Positions 8,975 to 17,985 of a stretch of DNA of 64,000 bases are shown piece by piece. The translations under genes were made by a program, and so were the position numbers. This DNA comes from Collinsella aerofaciens. Lineage in GTDB: Bacteria > Actinomycetota > Coriobacteriia > Coriobacteriales > Coriobacteriaceae. Position 1 is the first letter of the stretch. Every line of letters begins with the position of its first letter. The DNA is taken from positions 186,001-250,000 of the forward strand of contig NZ_OY725717.1 in NCBI RefSeq assembly GCF_963360655.1, read 5' to 3'. The notes under the pieces are model-generated. The model made no database searches and had not been told where the DNA came from. It was given only the letters and a program-made list of their open reading frames with translations.

Positions 8975-9431
8975 TTTGTGGCCGCAAATTAAAAAAAGCA
9001 ATACCATGCCCATATCGATACGTCATATGCGGCCAGCGCATTCCATTGATGTGGAAACCGGTTCGATTCCTTGATTTAAACCGAAGCCTCTACAGCGATT
9101 AATAGCGCCTCCAACAACACCAGCACCAGAGGCATGCCGACCGAGTCATCATCGACGGTCTCAGAAACTTAGCAACGGTTACCATGTCAGCCTTCGGCTC
9201 GATCGGCTTCTTAACAGCAGCCTCGGTGATAGTCGTCTTAGTTGCAACAACCGTGGGCGTTACCATGCCTCTAACAGGTTTTGCGTGCTCACGACGCGCT
9301 TTCCTAGATGATTATCGACCAATCCGCTACAACCAGTGAACGCTGGTTCGGAATCCCAATCGTTCCACCACCAGCGTAGCGGGATCGTCGTCAAATCACG
9401 TATGCGGAAGAAAATGTCAAAAGTCTTGGTT
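8975..9431. other. Gene-poor stretch with decayed coding traces
   Basis: No intact gene is seen here. Base composition is mixed. The only coding-like trace is the frameshifted minus-strand remnant described at 9076-9299. An imperfect 28-bp sequence at its left edge (about 8966-8994) repeats one at 8355-8382, bracketing the truncated glycosyltransferase copy. Confidence 0.5.
9076..9299 (-). pseudogene. Frameshifted remnant, possibly the tail of a surface protein
   Basis: Read on the minus strand, one frame gives a Lys/Pro/Val-rich segment (TVVATKTTITEAAVKKPIEP). After a one-base shift near 9165 the text continues as an acidic linker and a hydrophobic segment (MPLVLVLLEALLIAVEASV), ending in TAA at 9076-9078. 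This is the layout of a wall-spanning stalk plus membrane tail. No start codon or family match is visible. The interpretation is tentative. Confidence 0.3.
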
Positions 9432-10250
9432 CTACGACAAAGCTTTATTTACCAAATCGAAAGGACCGATAAAACGTTTGATAAAACCAACCAAGAGCTT
9501 CCTGAGACCTTCCAGCATTAAGCAGATCGCGAACACAACCGTTGGAACAAGAAGTACCTGCAATATTCCCAGCCCAACGCCGACACGCGTAAAGGGAAAC
9601 TGCGAGCTCCAGAGCCAACTTTGGATAGGCCCGTAGTCAGAAATAAGATAAGTAGCAAAACAAAGTTTCGCGACAGTGTTAACGAAATGGGAGGAAAAAT
9701 GCGGCATTTTTAAATCGATCAACAAAACTGAAATGGCTATAACTAACGAAAAAATAGACGCCGGCGAACCAAAAAAGCCGTTATACAAATTCGCAAAGGT
9801 CGAACCCAGCAAACCATCAAAATGGAATTGACCATAAAACGAGATTGCAACTCCCGCAAAGGAAGCAATGCAGCAAGCAACCAGGCGCCGTATATCCACT
9901 GTTGACAAATCTAAATACCAGCGAATATAGGAAACAAGAACGCAAATTATAATAAAATCCACTAGTAGCCCGTCGATGGGAATCCAAAAGAGCGGCACAT
10001 AACGCAGGAATCCAAAGACAGAAACCAGAAAGACTATTAGATATAGATGCAGTTTCTGGCCCAACGCATGCAAAGCCGGAATTATAAAGGGCAGCAAAAA
10101 TACAAGCCAAGCATAGACGGTTACAAACCACCAACTAGAACCAGTAAGAATTGGTGCAAAAATATCTATCAAATTGGTTGGACTTACTTGAATATCGCCG
10201 CGAAGCATGAAGAAAAAACCCAGCGCAATACTATAAAAGAGAACCGTGCC
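9432..10250 (-). pseudogene. Acyltransferase 3 family gene, 3' part (split by IS21 element)
   Basis: This is the C-terminal three quarters of a membrane acyltransferase (acyltransferase 3 family: O-acetylation of glycans or similar), with about eight hydrophobic segments. The reading frame is open right up to the IS boundary at 10250. Joined to 12798-13065, with one copy of the 7-bp duplication removed, it gives a continuous frame of 360 codons, a normal length for the family. An ATG at 10208 could give a headless product, which would lack the catalytic N-terminal histidine. It is AT-richer than the core genes. Confidence 0.88.
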
Positions 10251-10405
10251 TGAGTCCTAGGCCCTTTCGACACCACCTATATTGCGAATCAGCACCGCCG
10301 CCCACCCGACCGAATATTGCCGTTCGGCACCGCCATTAAATGCCTTCCCGCGCATCCCCGTTACGCTCGGGCTGCCATGCAGTCCAGAGAACGAGGAGGT
10401 TCCAC

Positions 10406-11950
10406 ATGGCGAGAAGGATCAGGGCCAGGGAGGTCCTGAGGCTGAGGTCGGTGAACGGGCTTTCGCAGAACGCGATCGCCCGCACCGCCCACGTCTCGAA
10501 GCACAGCGTCCAGGACGTGCTGGAAGCCGCGAGGGAGCGGGGCGTCTCCTGGGAGGACGTCGAGGGGATGTCCGAGGAGGCCGCCTACGCGCTGCTGTTC
10601 CCCGGCAGGGGCGACGCCGGGCCGGTGCACGCCGACCCCGACTGGGCACGCGTCCACCGCGAGCTCGCGAGGACCGGCGTCACGCTCAAGCTCCTGCACG
10701 CGGAGTATGCCGACGGGTGCGCGGAGGCCGGCGCGCCGTCGATGTCCTACGACAGGTTCTGCAAGCGCTACCGCCAGTACACGGTGTCGCGCAACGTGGT
10801 GAGCCGCGTCGGGCACAAGGCGGGCAGGAACATGGAGGTCGACTGGTCGGGGCCCACGATGCGGCTCGTGGACCCCGCGACCGGCGAGGTCAGGAAGGTG
10901 TACCTGTTCGTGGCCTGCCTCCCGTTCAGCCGGTACAGCTACGTCGAGCCGACGCTCGACATGAAGCAGGATACATGGCTGCTGTGCCACGTGCACGCCT
11001 TCTCCTTCCTGGGAGGCGCGACGCCCTGCATCGTCCCCGACAACCTGAGGACCGGCGTCACCGCCCACCCCAGGGCCGGGGAGCCGGTACTGAACGCGGC
11101 CTACGAGGAGCTCGCCGCGCACTACGGCTCCGCCGTGATCCCGGCGAGGGTCAGGAGGCCCCGCGACAAGCCGAGCGCCGAGAACGAGGTCTGGGCCGCC
11201 GCGACCTACGTGATAGCGGCGCTTCGCGACGAGGTGTTCACCGACATGGCGGCCCTCCGCGCCGCCGTCGCCCGGAGGGTCGCGGAGCACAACGACGCGC
11301 CGTTCGCCAAGCGCGAGGGCTCGAGGCGCGAGGTGTTCGAGGAGGTCGAGCGCCCGCTGCTGAGGCCCCTACCGGCCGAGCCCTTCGAGGTGTGCGAGTG
11401 GGTCTACGGCCGCAAGGTCCAGGCCAACTGCCACGTCGCGTACGCCCGCAACTACTACTCGGTGAGCCACCTGCTCGTCGGCTCGACGGTCGACCTGCGC
11501 GTCACCGAGGGCAAGGTGGAGGTCTTCTCCGGCGGCGAGCGCGTGGCCACGCACCCCAGGTTCCCGTCCTACGCGAGGAACCGCTACTCCACGCGCGGCT
11601 CGGACATGCCCGAGGGCAGGGCGTGGTCGGACTGGGACGCGCCGCGCATCCGCGCCTGGGCCTCGAGGGTCGGGCCCTCCTGCTCCGAGCTGGTGGACAG
11701 GGTGTTCGCCTGCTACGAGTTCGACGAGCAGGGCTTCAACGCCGCGCTCGCCGTGCTCAGGCTGTCCAGGCGCTACACCCCGGCGAGGCTCGAGCGGGCG
11801 TGCGGGATGGCGCTCGCGACCGGGAAGAGGTCGCCGCGCTACCGCGACGTCGAGCCCGTGCTGAGGTCGGGGCAGGACAGGGCGCCAGCCGGCGAGGCGT
11901 CCGGGGACTGCGGCTACGTGCGCGGCGCCGGCTTCTACGGGGAGGAGTGA
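10406..11950 (+). CDS. istA: IS21-family transposase IstA
   Basis: A 514-residue DDE transposase. An N-terminal helix-turn-helix lies in VNGLSQNAIARTAHVSKHSV. The catalytic acids fit MEVDWSGPTM, CIVPDNLRTG and KPSAENEVWA. A small SH3-like tail domain follows (VAYARNYYSVSHLLVGSTVD). The ATG at 10406 has GAGGAGG seven bases ahead; an upstream ATG at 10340 has none. The stop at 11948-11950 leads directly into istB. It cuts and joins the element's ends together with IstB. Intact. Confidence 0.95.
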   Translation: MARRIRAREVLRLRSVNGLSQNAIARTAHVSKHSVQDVLEAARERGVSWEDVEGMSEEAAYALLFPGRGDAGPVHADPDWARVHRELARTGVTLKLLHAEYADGCAEAGAPSMSYDRFCKRYRQYTVSRNVVSRVGHKAGRNMEVDWSGPTMRLVDPATGEVRKVYLFVACLPFSRYSYVEPTLDMKQDTWLLCHVHAFSFLGGATPCIVPDNLRTGVTAHPRAGEPVLNAAYEELAAHYGSAVIPARVRRPRDKPSAENEVWAAATYVIAALRDEVFTDMAALRAAVARRVAEHNDAPFAKREGSRREVFEEVERPLLRPLPAEPFEVCEWVYGRKVQANCHVAYARNYYSVSHLLVGSTVDLRVTEGKVEVFSGGERVATHPRFPSYARNRYSTRGSDMPEGRAWSDWDAPRIRAWASRVGPSCSELVDRVFACYEFDEQGFNAALAVLRLSRRYTPARLERACGMALATGKRSPRYRDVEPVLRSGQDRAPAGEASGDCGYVRGAGFYGEE

Positions 11951-11952
11951 GC

Positions 11953-12687
11953 ATGGACGTCAACGCGGAGACCGCCCGCAAGCTCAGGGAGATGGGGGCG
12001 GCCGAGCTGCTCGCCGCCCTCTCCGCCCAGGACGAGGCCGTGTGCGCCGGGATGGCGTTCGCCGAGCGCGTCCAGATGGCGGTGGACGAGGCGCACTCCG
12101 ACTTCATCACGCAGAAGGTCCGCAACCTGACGAGGAGGGCCGGCCTCAGGTACCCCGAGGCCGACGTCCGCTCGGTCGACTTCTTCGAGGGCCGCGGCCT
12201 CGACAGGGTGGCGGTGGCCGAGCTCGCGACCTGCGGGTTCGTCGGGCGCGGCGAGAACGTGGTTCTCCAGGGCCTCACCGGCACGGGCAAGACCTACCTG
12301 GCCTGCGCGCTCGCGAAGGCCGCCTGCGCCAGGAGGGTGAGGTCGTGCTACGTCCGCCAGCCCGACCTCGAGGACCTCTGGCGCGAGAGCCGTGACCGGC
12401 CCGGCGGCGAGCGCAAGCTCGTCCGCAAGTACGGGGCGTTCGGCCTGCTCGTGATAGACGAGTGGCTGCTCGACAGGCCGGACACCGAGTTCAGGTCGAT
12501 GCTGCTGGAGCTGATGGAGCTGAGGTACGGCACGGCCTCGACCGTATTCTGCACCCAGTTCAAGAAGAAGGACTGGCACCCGAGGCTCGGCGGCGGGGTG
12601 CATGCCGACGCCATCATGGACAGGATCGTGCACAACGCGGTCTGGGTCGACATGGGCGAGGCCAACATGCGGCAGCGCCGCGGATAG
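11953..12687 (+). CDS. istB: IS21-family helper ATPase IstB
   Basis: A 244-residue AAA+ ATPase with Walker A QGLTGTGKTYLA and Walker B LLVIDEWLL. It is the usual partner that assembles on target DNA and stimulates IstA. The ATG at 11953 uses GGAGG at 11941-11945, which lies inside the end of istA, so the two are translationally coupled. The frame is open upstream across istA, but that extension lacks a ribosome site and is not coding. Intact and full length. Confidence 0.95.
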   Translation: MDVNAETARKLREMGAAELLAALSAQDEAVCAGMAFAERVQMAVDEAHSDFITQKVRNLTRRAGLRYPEADVRSVDFFEGRGLDRVAVAELATCGFVGRGENVVLQGLTGTGKTYLACALAKAACARRVRSCYVRQPDLEDLWRESRDRPGGERKLVRKYGAFGLLVIDEWLLDRPDTEFRSMLLELMELRYGTASTVFCTQFKKKDWHPRLGGGVHADAIMDRIVHNAVWVDMGEANMRQRRG

Positions 12688-12702
12688 ACCGGTAGCAATA
12701 AA

Positions 12703-12733
12703 AAAGCACCGGGGCCAGTGTCGGCCCCGGTGC
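12703..12733 (-). terminator. Intrinsic terminator facing into the IS21 element
   Basis: A perfect 11-bp stem (GCACCGGGGCC / GGCCCCGGTGC, six-base loop) is followed on the minus strand by TTTTTTATT. The T-run is on the side that stops transcripts entering from the interrupted acyltransferase promoter. On the plus strand it is a hairpin without T-run just after istB. It probably shields the transposase genes from antisense read-through. Confidence 0.75.
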
Positions 12734-12797
12734 CCAAGCGCGATATCGGCGGTGCTGTTTCGCGATATTCAACAGTGCTCAAGCGAGCAAATACTCA

Positions 12798-13065
12798 CCG
12801 TGCCTTCGATTGAAGCTATCTGTTTGACAGCTTGTTTAATGGAGTATCCAGCTTTCCCCGCAACAAACCAGATTGTTATTGCAACAAAACAGCCGACCGC
12901 AGTTCTTCCAATTGGATAGAAAAAGATATTGTAGAAAAACCTAGTAAACGAACCAGGAAATACGGAAACAGAATCAGCGTTGTGAACAACAAAATGATGA
13001 GCCATTACCGTCCACATAAGGACAATGCGAAGTAATTCGATACGGGAATCTCGTATTTTTGCCAT
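12798..13065 (-). pseudogene. Acyltransferase 3 family gene, 5' part (split by IS21 element)
   Basis: The N-terminal 89 codons of the acyltransferase. The ATG at 13065 follows GGGGGC. The opening RIELLRIVLMWTVMAHHFVV is the typical first membrane helix of acyltransferase 3 proteins, with the conserved histidine at its end. Two further hydrophobic segments follow. Reading continues a few codons into the IS21 end and stops. The rest of the gene is at 9432-10250, in the same frame once the element is removed. Confidence 0.88.
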
Positions 13066-13105
13066 AATGCCCCCAAGTAAAATCAAAACCTAATTAAGCC
13101 TCGAC

Positions 13106-14209
13106 CTAGAACCGTTCGAGAATCTCCTCGGCGTTCTCTCGTAGATAGATATCTAGGTCCGGCACGGCAAACTGCACGTAGCCCCTCTGTGGTGCCTGAA
13201 TAACCTCTCTTTGTAGCAATTTTGCCCTAATGGAGCTGACCTCATTGGTCTTTTTACCCATGCGCTTAGCAATCTCGGATGATTTGGACTGTTGTTTATC
13301 CTCGCACATGGCCAAAAGGTATTTGATATCGTTGAGCCCCAGACCAGAAATCGCGGGCTCGTGAACAACATCGTGAAAACGAGCCTCTGCCAGCGCAATG
13401 CCTTCGGTGACGTCGCGCTCGCTCACAATGGCACTTTTGGCACGATGCAAGTTGGCGCGCTGCCAAATGGAATAACCGACCAGTTGCACCAGATAGGCAT
13501 AGCCCTTAGTGGCCTTAGCGGCTCTCGACAGGAGATTGTCCTCTATGGTCAAGCCAGTCGCGACAAAGCTATCGCCCATAGAGAGCGCTACCTCCACCTG
13601 GTTGATAGGCGCCAGATCTTCGGGGAGGGCACGACGCAAGAACGTAAGCGCCTTGCCGTTAATAAGATCCATAACACCGGCGGGTAACCCGGCAAAGGCA
13701 AGTGCGATATCTACTTTTTCCCCTATCAAAAGCTGAACCGTAGACGCAATGGCACGCATATCGTCAATCGGAGCGTCCTGAACTTCATCGATGGCAATAA
13801 AAAGACCCTTGGATGACTTCGCTGCCGAACTCAGTAACTTTCTAAGGCTCGACTCTTTGGGCGCAACGTCGACTTTCGCGGAAACAAAGCCGGCGTTTAC
13901 GCCAACCGAAGCATTAGTCTCAAGGGAAGAATCGGCAACCTGATCCCTTAAGTCCAGCAATAAGTTAGGGCCAGCAGAGACAATAGCGGTCTTCCATCCA
14001 AGCTCTCGTGCACGATCCCTAAGGTCGCAGAGCAAAACAGTTTTTCCGGAGCCCCTCGGTCCAGCAATGCGCATGAGCCTCGCAGGTGCACCTATTCCCG
14101 CATTCAAACTCTCGGTAAACTCAAGGGCGATATCATCACGACCAATTATGCGCGGAGGCTCAGCGCCGGCAGTGGGACGAAACGGATTATGGAATGCTGT
14201 GGCGCTCAC
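13106..14209 (-). CDS. ORC/Cdc6-like AAA ATPase with C-terminal winged helix
   Basis: The protein has 367 residues. The GTG start at 14209 follows AGAAAGG. Walker A is AGPRGSGKT (50-57) and Walker B is LFIAIDEVQD (Asp141/Glu142). The last 80 residues look like a winged helix-turn-helix (SSEIAKRMGKKTNEVSSIRA). This layout is common in stand-alone ATP-binding proteins of actinobacteria whose role is not settled; plasmid/phage-related regulation or defence has been suggested for relatives. It is not in an operon. Upstream, 14255-14330 is AT-rich with repeated TATCG words that could be a binding site. It contains all catalytic motifs; substrate unknown. Confidence 0.8.
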   Translation of the reverse strand: MSATAFHNPFRPTAGAEPPRIIGRDDIALEFTESLNAGIGAPARLMRIAGPRGSGKTVLLCDLRDRARELGWKTAIVSAGPNLLLDLRDQVADSSLETNASVGVNAGFVSAKVDVAPKESSLRKLLSSAAKSSKGLFIAIDEVQDAPIDDMRAIASTVQLLIGEKVDIALAFAGLPAGVMDLINGKALTFLRRALPEDLAPINQVEVALSMGDSFVATGLTIEDNLLSRAAKATKGYAYLVQLVGYSIWQRANLHRAKSAIVSERDVTEGIALAEARFHDVVHEPAISGLGLNDIKYLLAMCEDKQQSKSSEIAKRMGKKTNEVSSIRAKLLQREVIQAPQRGYVQFAVPDLDIYLRENAEEILERF

Positions 14210-14418
14210 TTGTTTGCCTTTCTAGGGAATCGATTAACAGCCAATCATCGTTTAAATAATTATCGCAGACTATATCGGATAATATCGAGCTGTATAAGCT
14301 TGTATAAACTTATCGCGAAAGTATCGAGCTTTCGTTATTTATCTTAGTAAGTAGTCCAACGCTGTTTTCTTCCAAGCTCATACCAAAAGAAAATTTAGGA
14401 CTTCCTAAAACCATTGCC

Positions 14419-16905
14419 TTAGACCGAGAAATACTCGCTCTCAGCGGATAAGTTCGGCCCCAACCACGGATCGCCGTCGAGGAAGAACTCTGGCCAGCGT
14501 TGCATGAACAGCGCCTGCTCGCGCTTCCAGCGGCGCAGCTTTTCCTCGTTGGCCTCTTCCCTGCCGCGCGAGGTGAACTCGTAGTGGTACAGCTCGGCAT
14601 AGGGCGTATAGATGGTGCGGTAGCCCGCCTCCCATACGCGCAGGCAAAAGTCTGCATCGTTAAAGCCAACGGCGAATTCCTCGTTGTAGCCGCCGACCCG
14701 CTCAAATACGTCGCGTCGGACCATCTGGCAGGCGCCCGTCACGGCGCTAAAGTTGCCCGGGCGCACAGCACGGGCAAGATAGCCCTCGCGCTTTGCCGAG
14801 AAGTCCTGGTTGGCATGGGCAAGTGCGCCGCGCACGCCAACCAAAATGCCGGCATGCTGCACCAGATGATCGGCAAAGTAGAGTTTGGCGCCCACCACGC
14901 CCGCATCGGGACGCTGCAGATAGCCCATCGTCTCTTCGATAAAGTCGGGGCTTATGACCTCGGTATCGTTGTTGAGCAGCAGCAGGTAGTCGCCCTTGGC
15001 GTGCTTCACACCAAAATTGATGATCTGAGAGTAATTGAACTCGCCCGGCCAGTACACAACACGTGCGTTACCCTTGCCTTCAGATGCTGCAGCCACGCGC
15101 TCTGGCAGGGTTTCGTAATACGCAAACGTCTCCGGGGCTTTGCTGTTGTTCTCCACCAAGACGATCTCGTAATTGGCATACGTTGCCTTCTGAGCGATCG
15201 ACATCACGCAGGCATCGAGCGTCTCAACGTGATCCTTGGTGGGAATCACAATACTCACCAGCGGCGCAGACTCCGGCAGCGCATAACGCATGCGATAGAC
15301 AAACGGCGTCTCGGTCTCCTCGACCGTTCCGCAAATGCCCAGCGCGTTAAAGTGGCGCTGCAGCGCAAGACGGCCGGCTTCGATAGCATACGGCTTGCTA
15401 TCGGCAGAGCCGTCGGCGGTCGATCCCGGATGCACGCGCCAGTGATACAGCACATGCGCAACGTGCTCAAAGCGCGCGCCGGCTGCAAGGCAGCGAAGCG
15501 TCAAGTCGTAGTCCTGGGCACCCGCAACGTCTTCCGGGGACGTGCCAATACGATCGATTAGCGCCTTCTCCACCATCAGGAAATGCGTCACGCAGTTATG
15601 GCTATAGAGCAGATCGACGTTGAGCTGCGTCTTAAAGACAGGCTGACCCCACTCCCCCGTTTTCTGGAACATGTCCTCGTCGCAGAACAGGACCTGGGGG
15701 CGCTCGCCCTCGGCCGCCTTATTCAGCGCGGAAACATACTGGAATAACGCGTCCGGCTCCAGAATGTCATCATGGTCCAAGAACGCGATGTAGTCGCCCA
15801 TCGCTTGCTCAATACCTGCGTTGGTGTTGATCACAATGCCGCCGTTGCCGGGCAGCCCAATACGACGAACGCGCTCGTCGTGAGCGCCTGCCGCAAGGGT
15901 GGCCACCGCGTCCCATTCGGGCGAGGCATCCATAAGGAGCAGTTCCCAGTTGTCATAGCTCTGGGCTAGCACCGAGTCCAGCAGCTCGCGCAGGTAGACC
16001 CGATCAGTCTTGTAGCACGGCACCACAATGCTCACGAGTGGTCTATAGGCAAAAGCCACCGAAGCGACACGCTGGCACGCTAAATCGCCCGGCTTTGCGC
16101 GATGCTGCTCAAACCAACGTCGATAAGCTACGTCGTCTGCACGCGCATCCTTCATGCGGTTCCAGCTGTCGTCGACCATGCCGTTGTACAGGCGACCATC
16201 CATGGCGCAAAACCCGCTCTGGATCTGCTCTGTAGGATCGCTCACAGTCGCGACAAAATCCCGTATATCCTGAGGCATCTCCACGCTCAGATACGTTTTA
16301 TTGACGCAGCATCCGTTCTGCTGTGGCACGTCGACCTGCGACTCGAACATATGAACCGTGGCATCGATGACATTCATATGCGTATCGAGTATCTCAAGCT
16401 GGGGCGTGCACTGGGAGTCTCCCGACCATGTGACCTCGTAGCGCCACACAGCACCCGAATCGGCCGGAAGATAACGGACGGCATCGATCTCGTAGCGGCC
16501 GCAGCGCTCGCCGCGCTGCGCATCGCGGATAAGCGCACACAGCACAGGCTTTGCCTTGTAGTTGATCTTGGATTCCAGCTTAGCCATACGGCTATCGAGG
16601 CGAATGGATCCAAGCTTTTGGCCACTGGATGCAAAGTCAATGTCAATCGACGAGCCATCCAAAAACGGAAGCACCAAGACGGCAAGCTCGCGCTCGTAGT
16701 CGGCAACCGAAGGACAGATTGCCAGCACGCGGCCATGATCGACCGGGAGTGCCAGCGATGGCACACAAGAACCGCTCGTCGTCGCACGGGCAAAGGACTG
16801 AGAACCTCCCTGCTCAATGAGCGCGGCGACATCCTGACCGGCAAAACGAAGCAAAACGAACAGGCGACCCTGACTGCGGCAAAGCGCCAAACGCTTGATA
16901 CTCAT
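14419..16905 (-). CDS. Tandem-domain family 2 glycosyltransferase
   Basis: The protein has 828 residues with two GT2 (GT-A fold) catalytic domains. The first starts near residue 288 (PLVSIVVPCYK) with metal-binding motif DHDD at 377-380. The second starts near 548 (PLVSIVIPTKD) with NND at 645-647. The first 285 residues are an unrecognised N-terminal region. It probably adds two kinds of sugar to a surface glycan at the cytoplasmic membrane. The ATG at 16905 follows the stop of the previous gene with no gap, so it is the last gene of the five-gene operon. A truncated copy of its C-terminus lies at 8587-8973. Sugar specificity cannot be read from sequence. Confidence 0.9.
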   Translation of the reverse strand: MSIKRLALCRSQGRLFVLLRFAGQDVAALIEQGGSQSFARATTSGSCVPSLALPVDHGRVLAICPSVADYERELAVLVLPFLDGSSIDIDFASSGQKLGSIRLDSRMAKLESKINYKAKPVLCALIRDAQRGERCGRYEIDAVRYLPADSGAVWRYEVTWSGDSQCTPQLEILDTHMNVIDATVHMFESQVDVPQQNGCCVNKTYLSVEMPQDIRDFVATVSDPTEQIQSGFCAMDGRLYNGMVDDSWNRMKDARADDVAYRRWFEQHRAKPGDLACQRVASVAFAYRPLVSIVVPCYKTDRVYLRELLDSVLAQSYDNWELLLMDASPEWDAVATLAAGAHDERVRRIGLPGNGGIVINTNAGIEQAMGDYIAFLDHDDILEPDALFQYVSALNKAAEGERPQVLFCDEDMFQKTGEWGQPVFKTQLNVDLLYSHNCVTHFLMVEKALIDRIGTSPEDVAGAQDYDLTLRCLAAGARFEHVAHVLYHWRVHPGSTADGSADSKPYAIEAGRLALQRHFNALGICGTVEETETPFVYRMRYALPESAPLVSIVIPTKDHVETLDACVMSIAQKATYANYEIVLVENNSKAPETFAYYETLPERVAAASEGKGNARVVYWPGEFNYSQIINFGVKHAKGDYLLLLNNDTEVISPDFIEETMGYLQRPDAGVVGAKLYFADHLVQHAGILVGVRGALAHANQDFSAKREGYLARAVRPGNFSAVTGACQMVRRDVFERVGGYNEEFAVGFNDADFCLRVWEAGYRTIYTPYAELYHYEFTSRGREEANEEKLRRWKREQALFMQRWPEFFLDGDPWLGPNLSAESEYFSV

Positions 16906-17973
16906 CTACACTTCTCGCTTTCCCAGGGCATTCGCGGCCATGCGCTTGCACGCGCCCAGGCGCCCAAACCTCAAGATGTCGTAATCGAACATGAGCTTTT
17001 TGCATGCACGGGCATTGGGGGCCTTGCCGGTAAGCGCCGCGCGCACCATGGCAGCAACAGAAGGTGCACATTGTGCGAGCGCAGCATCGCTGCCAACAGC
17101 GAAGCCATCAAGCGCCGTGGCAACGGCAGCGAACACCTTGCTGCAATTCGCGCCCAGCAACCTGAGCGCGTCATACAGCACCAGATCGCATAGAAAATAC
17201 GCCAGATCCTCGGCATGCTGTGTATCGAGACCGTCGCGCTGCCAATCAGTCAGCACTGCGGAGTAAATCTTCACATGTTCCAGCAGGCGCGTCTCGTCGT
17301 CGTAGCGCATGGTGTCCATGAGCGAGCCCTTGCGCGCCACGCGATAGTCGTACAGCTTGTTCGAGATAAGCGCGGTCTTGTGCGAACGACCGTACACGGC
17401 AAAGTCGAAGACCTGGTCCTCGCCATACTTGACGGTTTCGTCGAACAAAATCCCGTTGTTGAGCAAAAACTCGCGCTTGCAGGCGGTGCGCCACGCAAAG
17501 GGACGAGACGCTTCCTTAAACAGCAGGTCAGAGCTATAGCCCTCAAACGACACATCGCGCGGGCTCAGCACATAGTTAAGCCACGGATACCCTGCCTCCA
17601 GCGGATACGGATTCGCGCCAAAGGTCAAAACGTCGCAGTCCTCGCGCCCAAAGGCATCGACGATCACACGGCATGCATCGGGCGTAAATCGGTCGTCGGA
17701 ATCCAAAAACGCGACGATAGGCGCCGTGGACGCGGCGATGCCTGCATTACGTGCACTCGACAGGCCACCGTTCTCCTTATCGACCAGCGTAAAGCGCACG
17801 TCCTTTTCGCAATAGGCGGCCGCAATATCGCGCGAACCGTCCGGCGAGCCATCGTTGACTAACACGCCTTCCCAATCGGGCATATCCTGCGCGAGTAGGG
17901 AGTCCAGGCACCATGCCAAGCACTCCTCAACCTTATAGATGGGAACGACAACGGAAATCTTAGGGGTAGCCAT
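16906..17973 (-). CDS. Family 2 glycosyltransferase
   Basis: A 355-residue enzyme with the GT2 opening ISVVVPIYKVEECLAWCLDS, nucleotide-binding VNDGSPDGS and metal motif FLDSDD. The ATG at 17973 was preferred over a GTG two codons earlier because AGGAG sits at a better distance. It lies 12 bases after the preceding operon gene and touches the following one. The C-terminal 150 residues are helical with no membrane span, so it is cytoplasmic or peripheral. It presumably extends the same glycan as its neighbours. Acceptor and sugar unknown. Confidence 0.9.
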   Translation of the reverse strand: MATPKISVVVPIYKVEECLAWCLDSLLAQDMPDWEGVLVNDGSPDGSRDIAAAYCEKDVRFTLVDKENGGLSSARNAGIAASTAPIVAFLDSDDRFTPDACRVIVDAFGREDCDVLTFGANPYPLEAGYPWLNYVLSPRDVSFEGYSSDLLFKEASRPFAWRTACKREFLLNNGILFDETVKYGEDQVFDFAVYGRSHKTALISNKLYDYRVARKGSLMDTMRYDDETRLLEHVKIYSAVLTDWQRDGLDTQHAEDLAYFLCDLVLYDALRLLGANCSKVFAAVATALDGFAVGSDAALAQCAPSVAAMVRAALTGKAPNARACKKLMFDYDILRFGRLGACKRMAANALGKREV

Positions 17974-17985
17974 AATCACGCGCTC

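Larger units (their letters stand above)
10251..12797 (+). mobile_element. IS21-family element inserted in an acyltransferase gene
   Basis: The element is 2547 bp. Ends read TGAGT at 10251 and, on the opposite strand, TGAGT at 12797, flanked by the direct repeat CCGTGCC (10244-10250 and 12798-12804), the expected target duplication. Inner end repeats GCGAATCAGCACCGCC and, on the right, GCGAAACAGCACCGCC fit the multiple terminal repeats of IS21. It carries istA and istB with a 2-base gap. Its GC and AGG-arginine usage match the IS30 and IS1249-like elements here and not the host genes. The host gene is disrupted cleanly, which suggests recent insertion. Confidence 0.93.
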
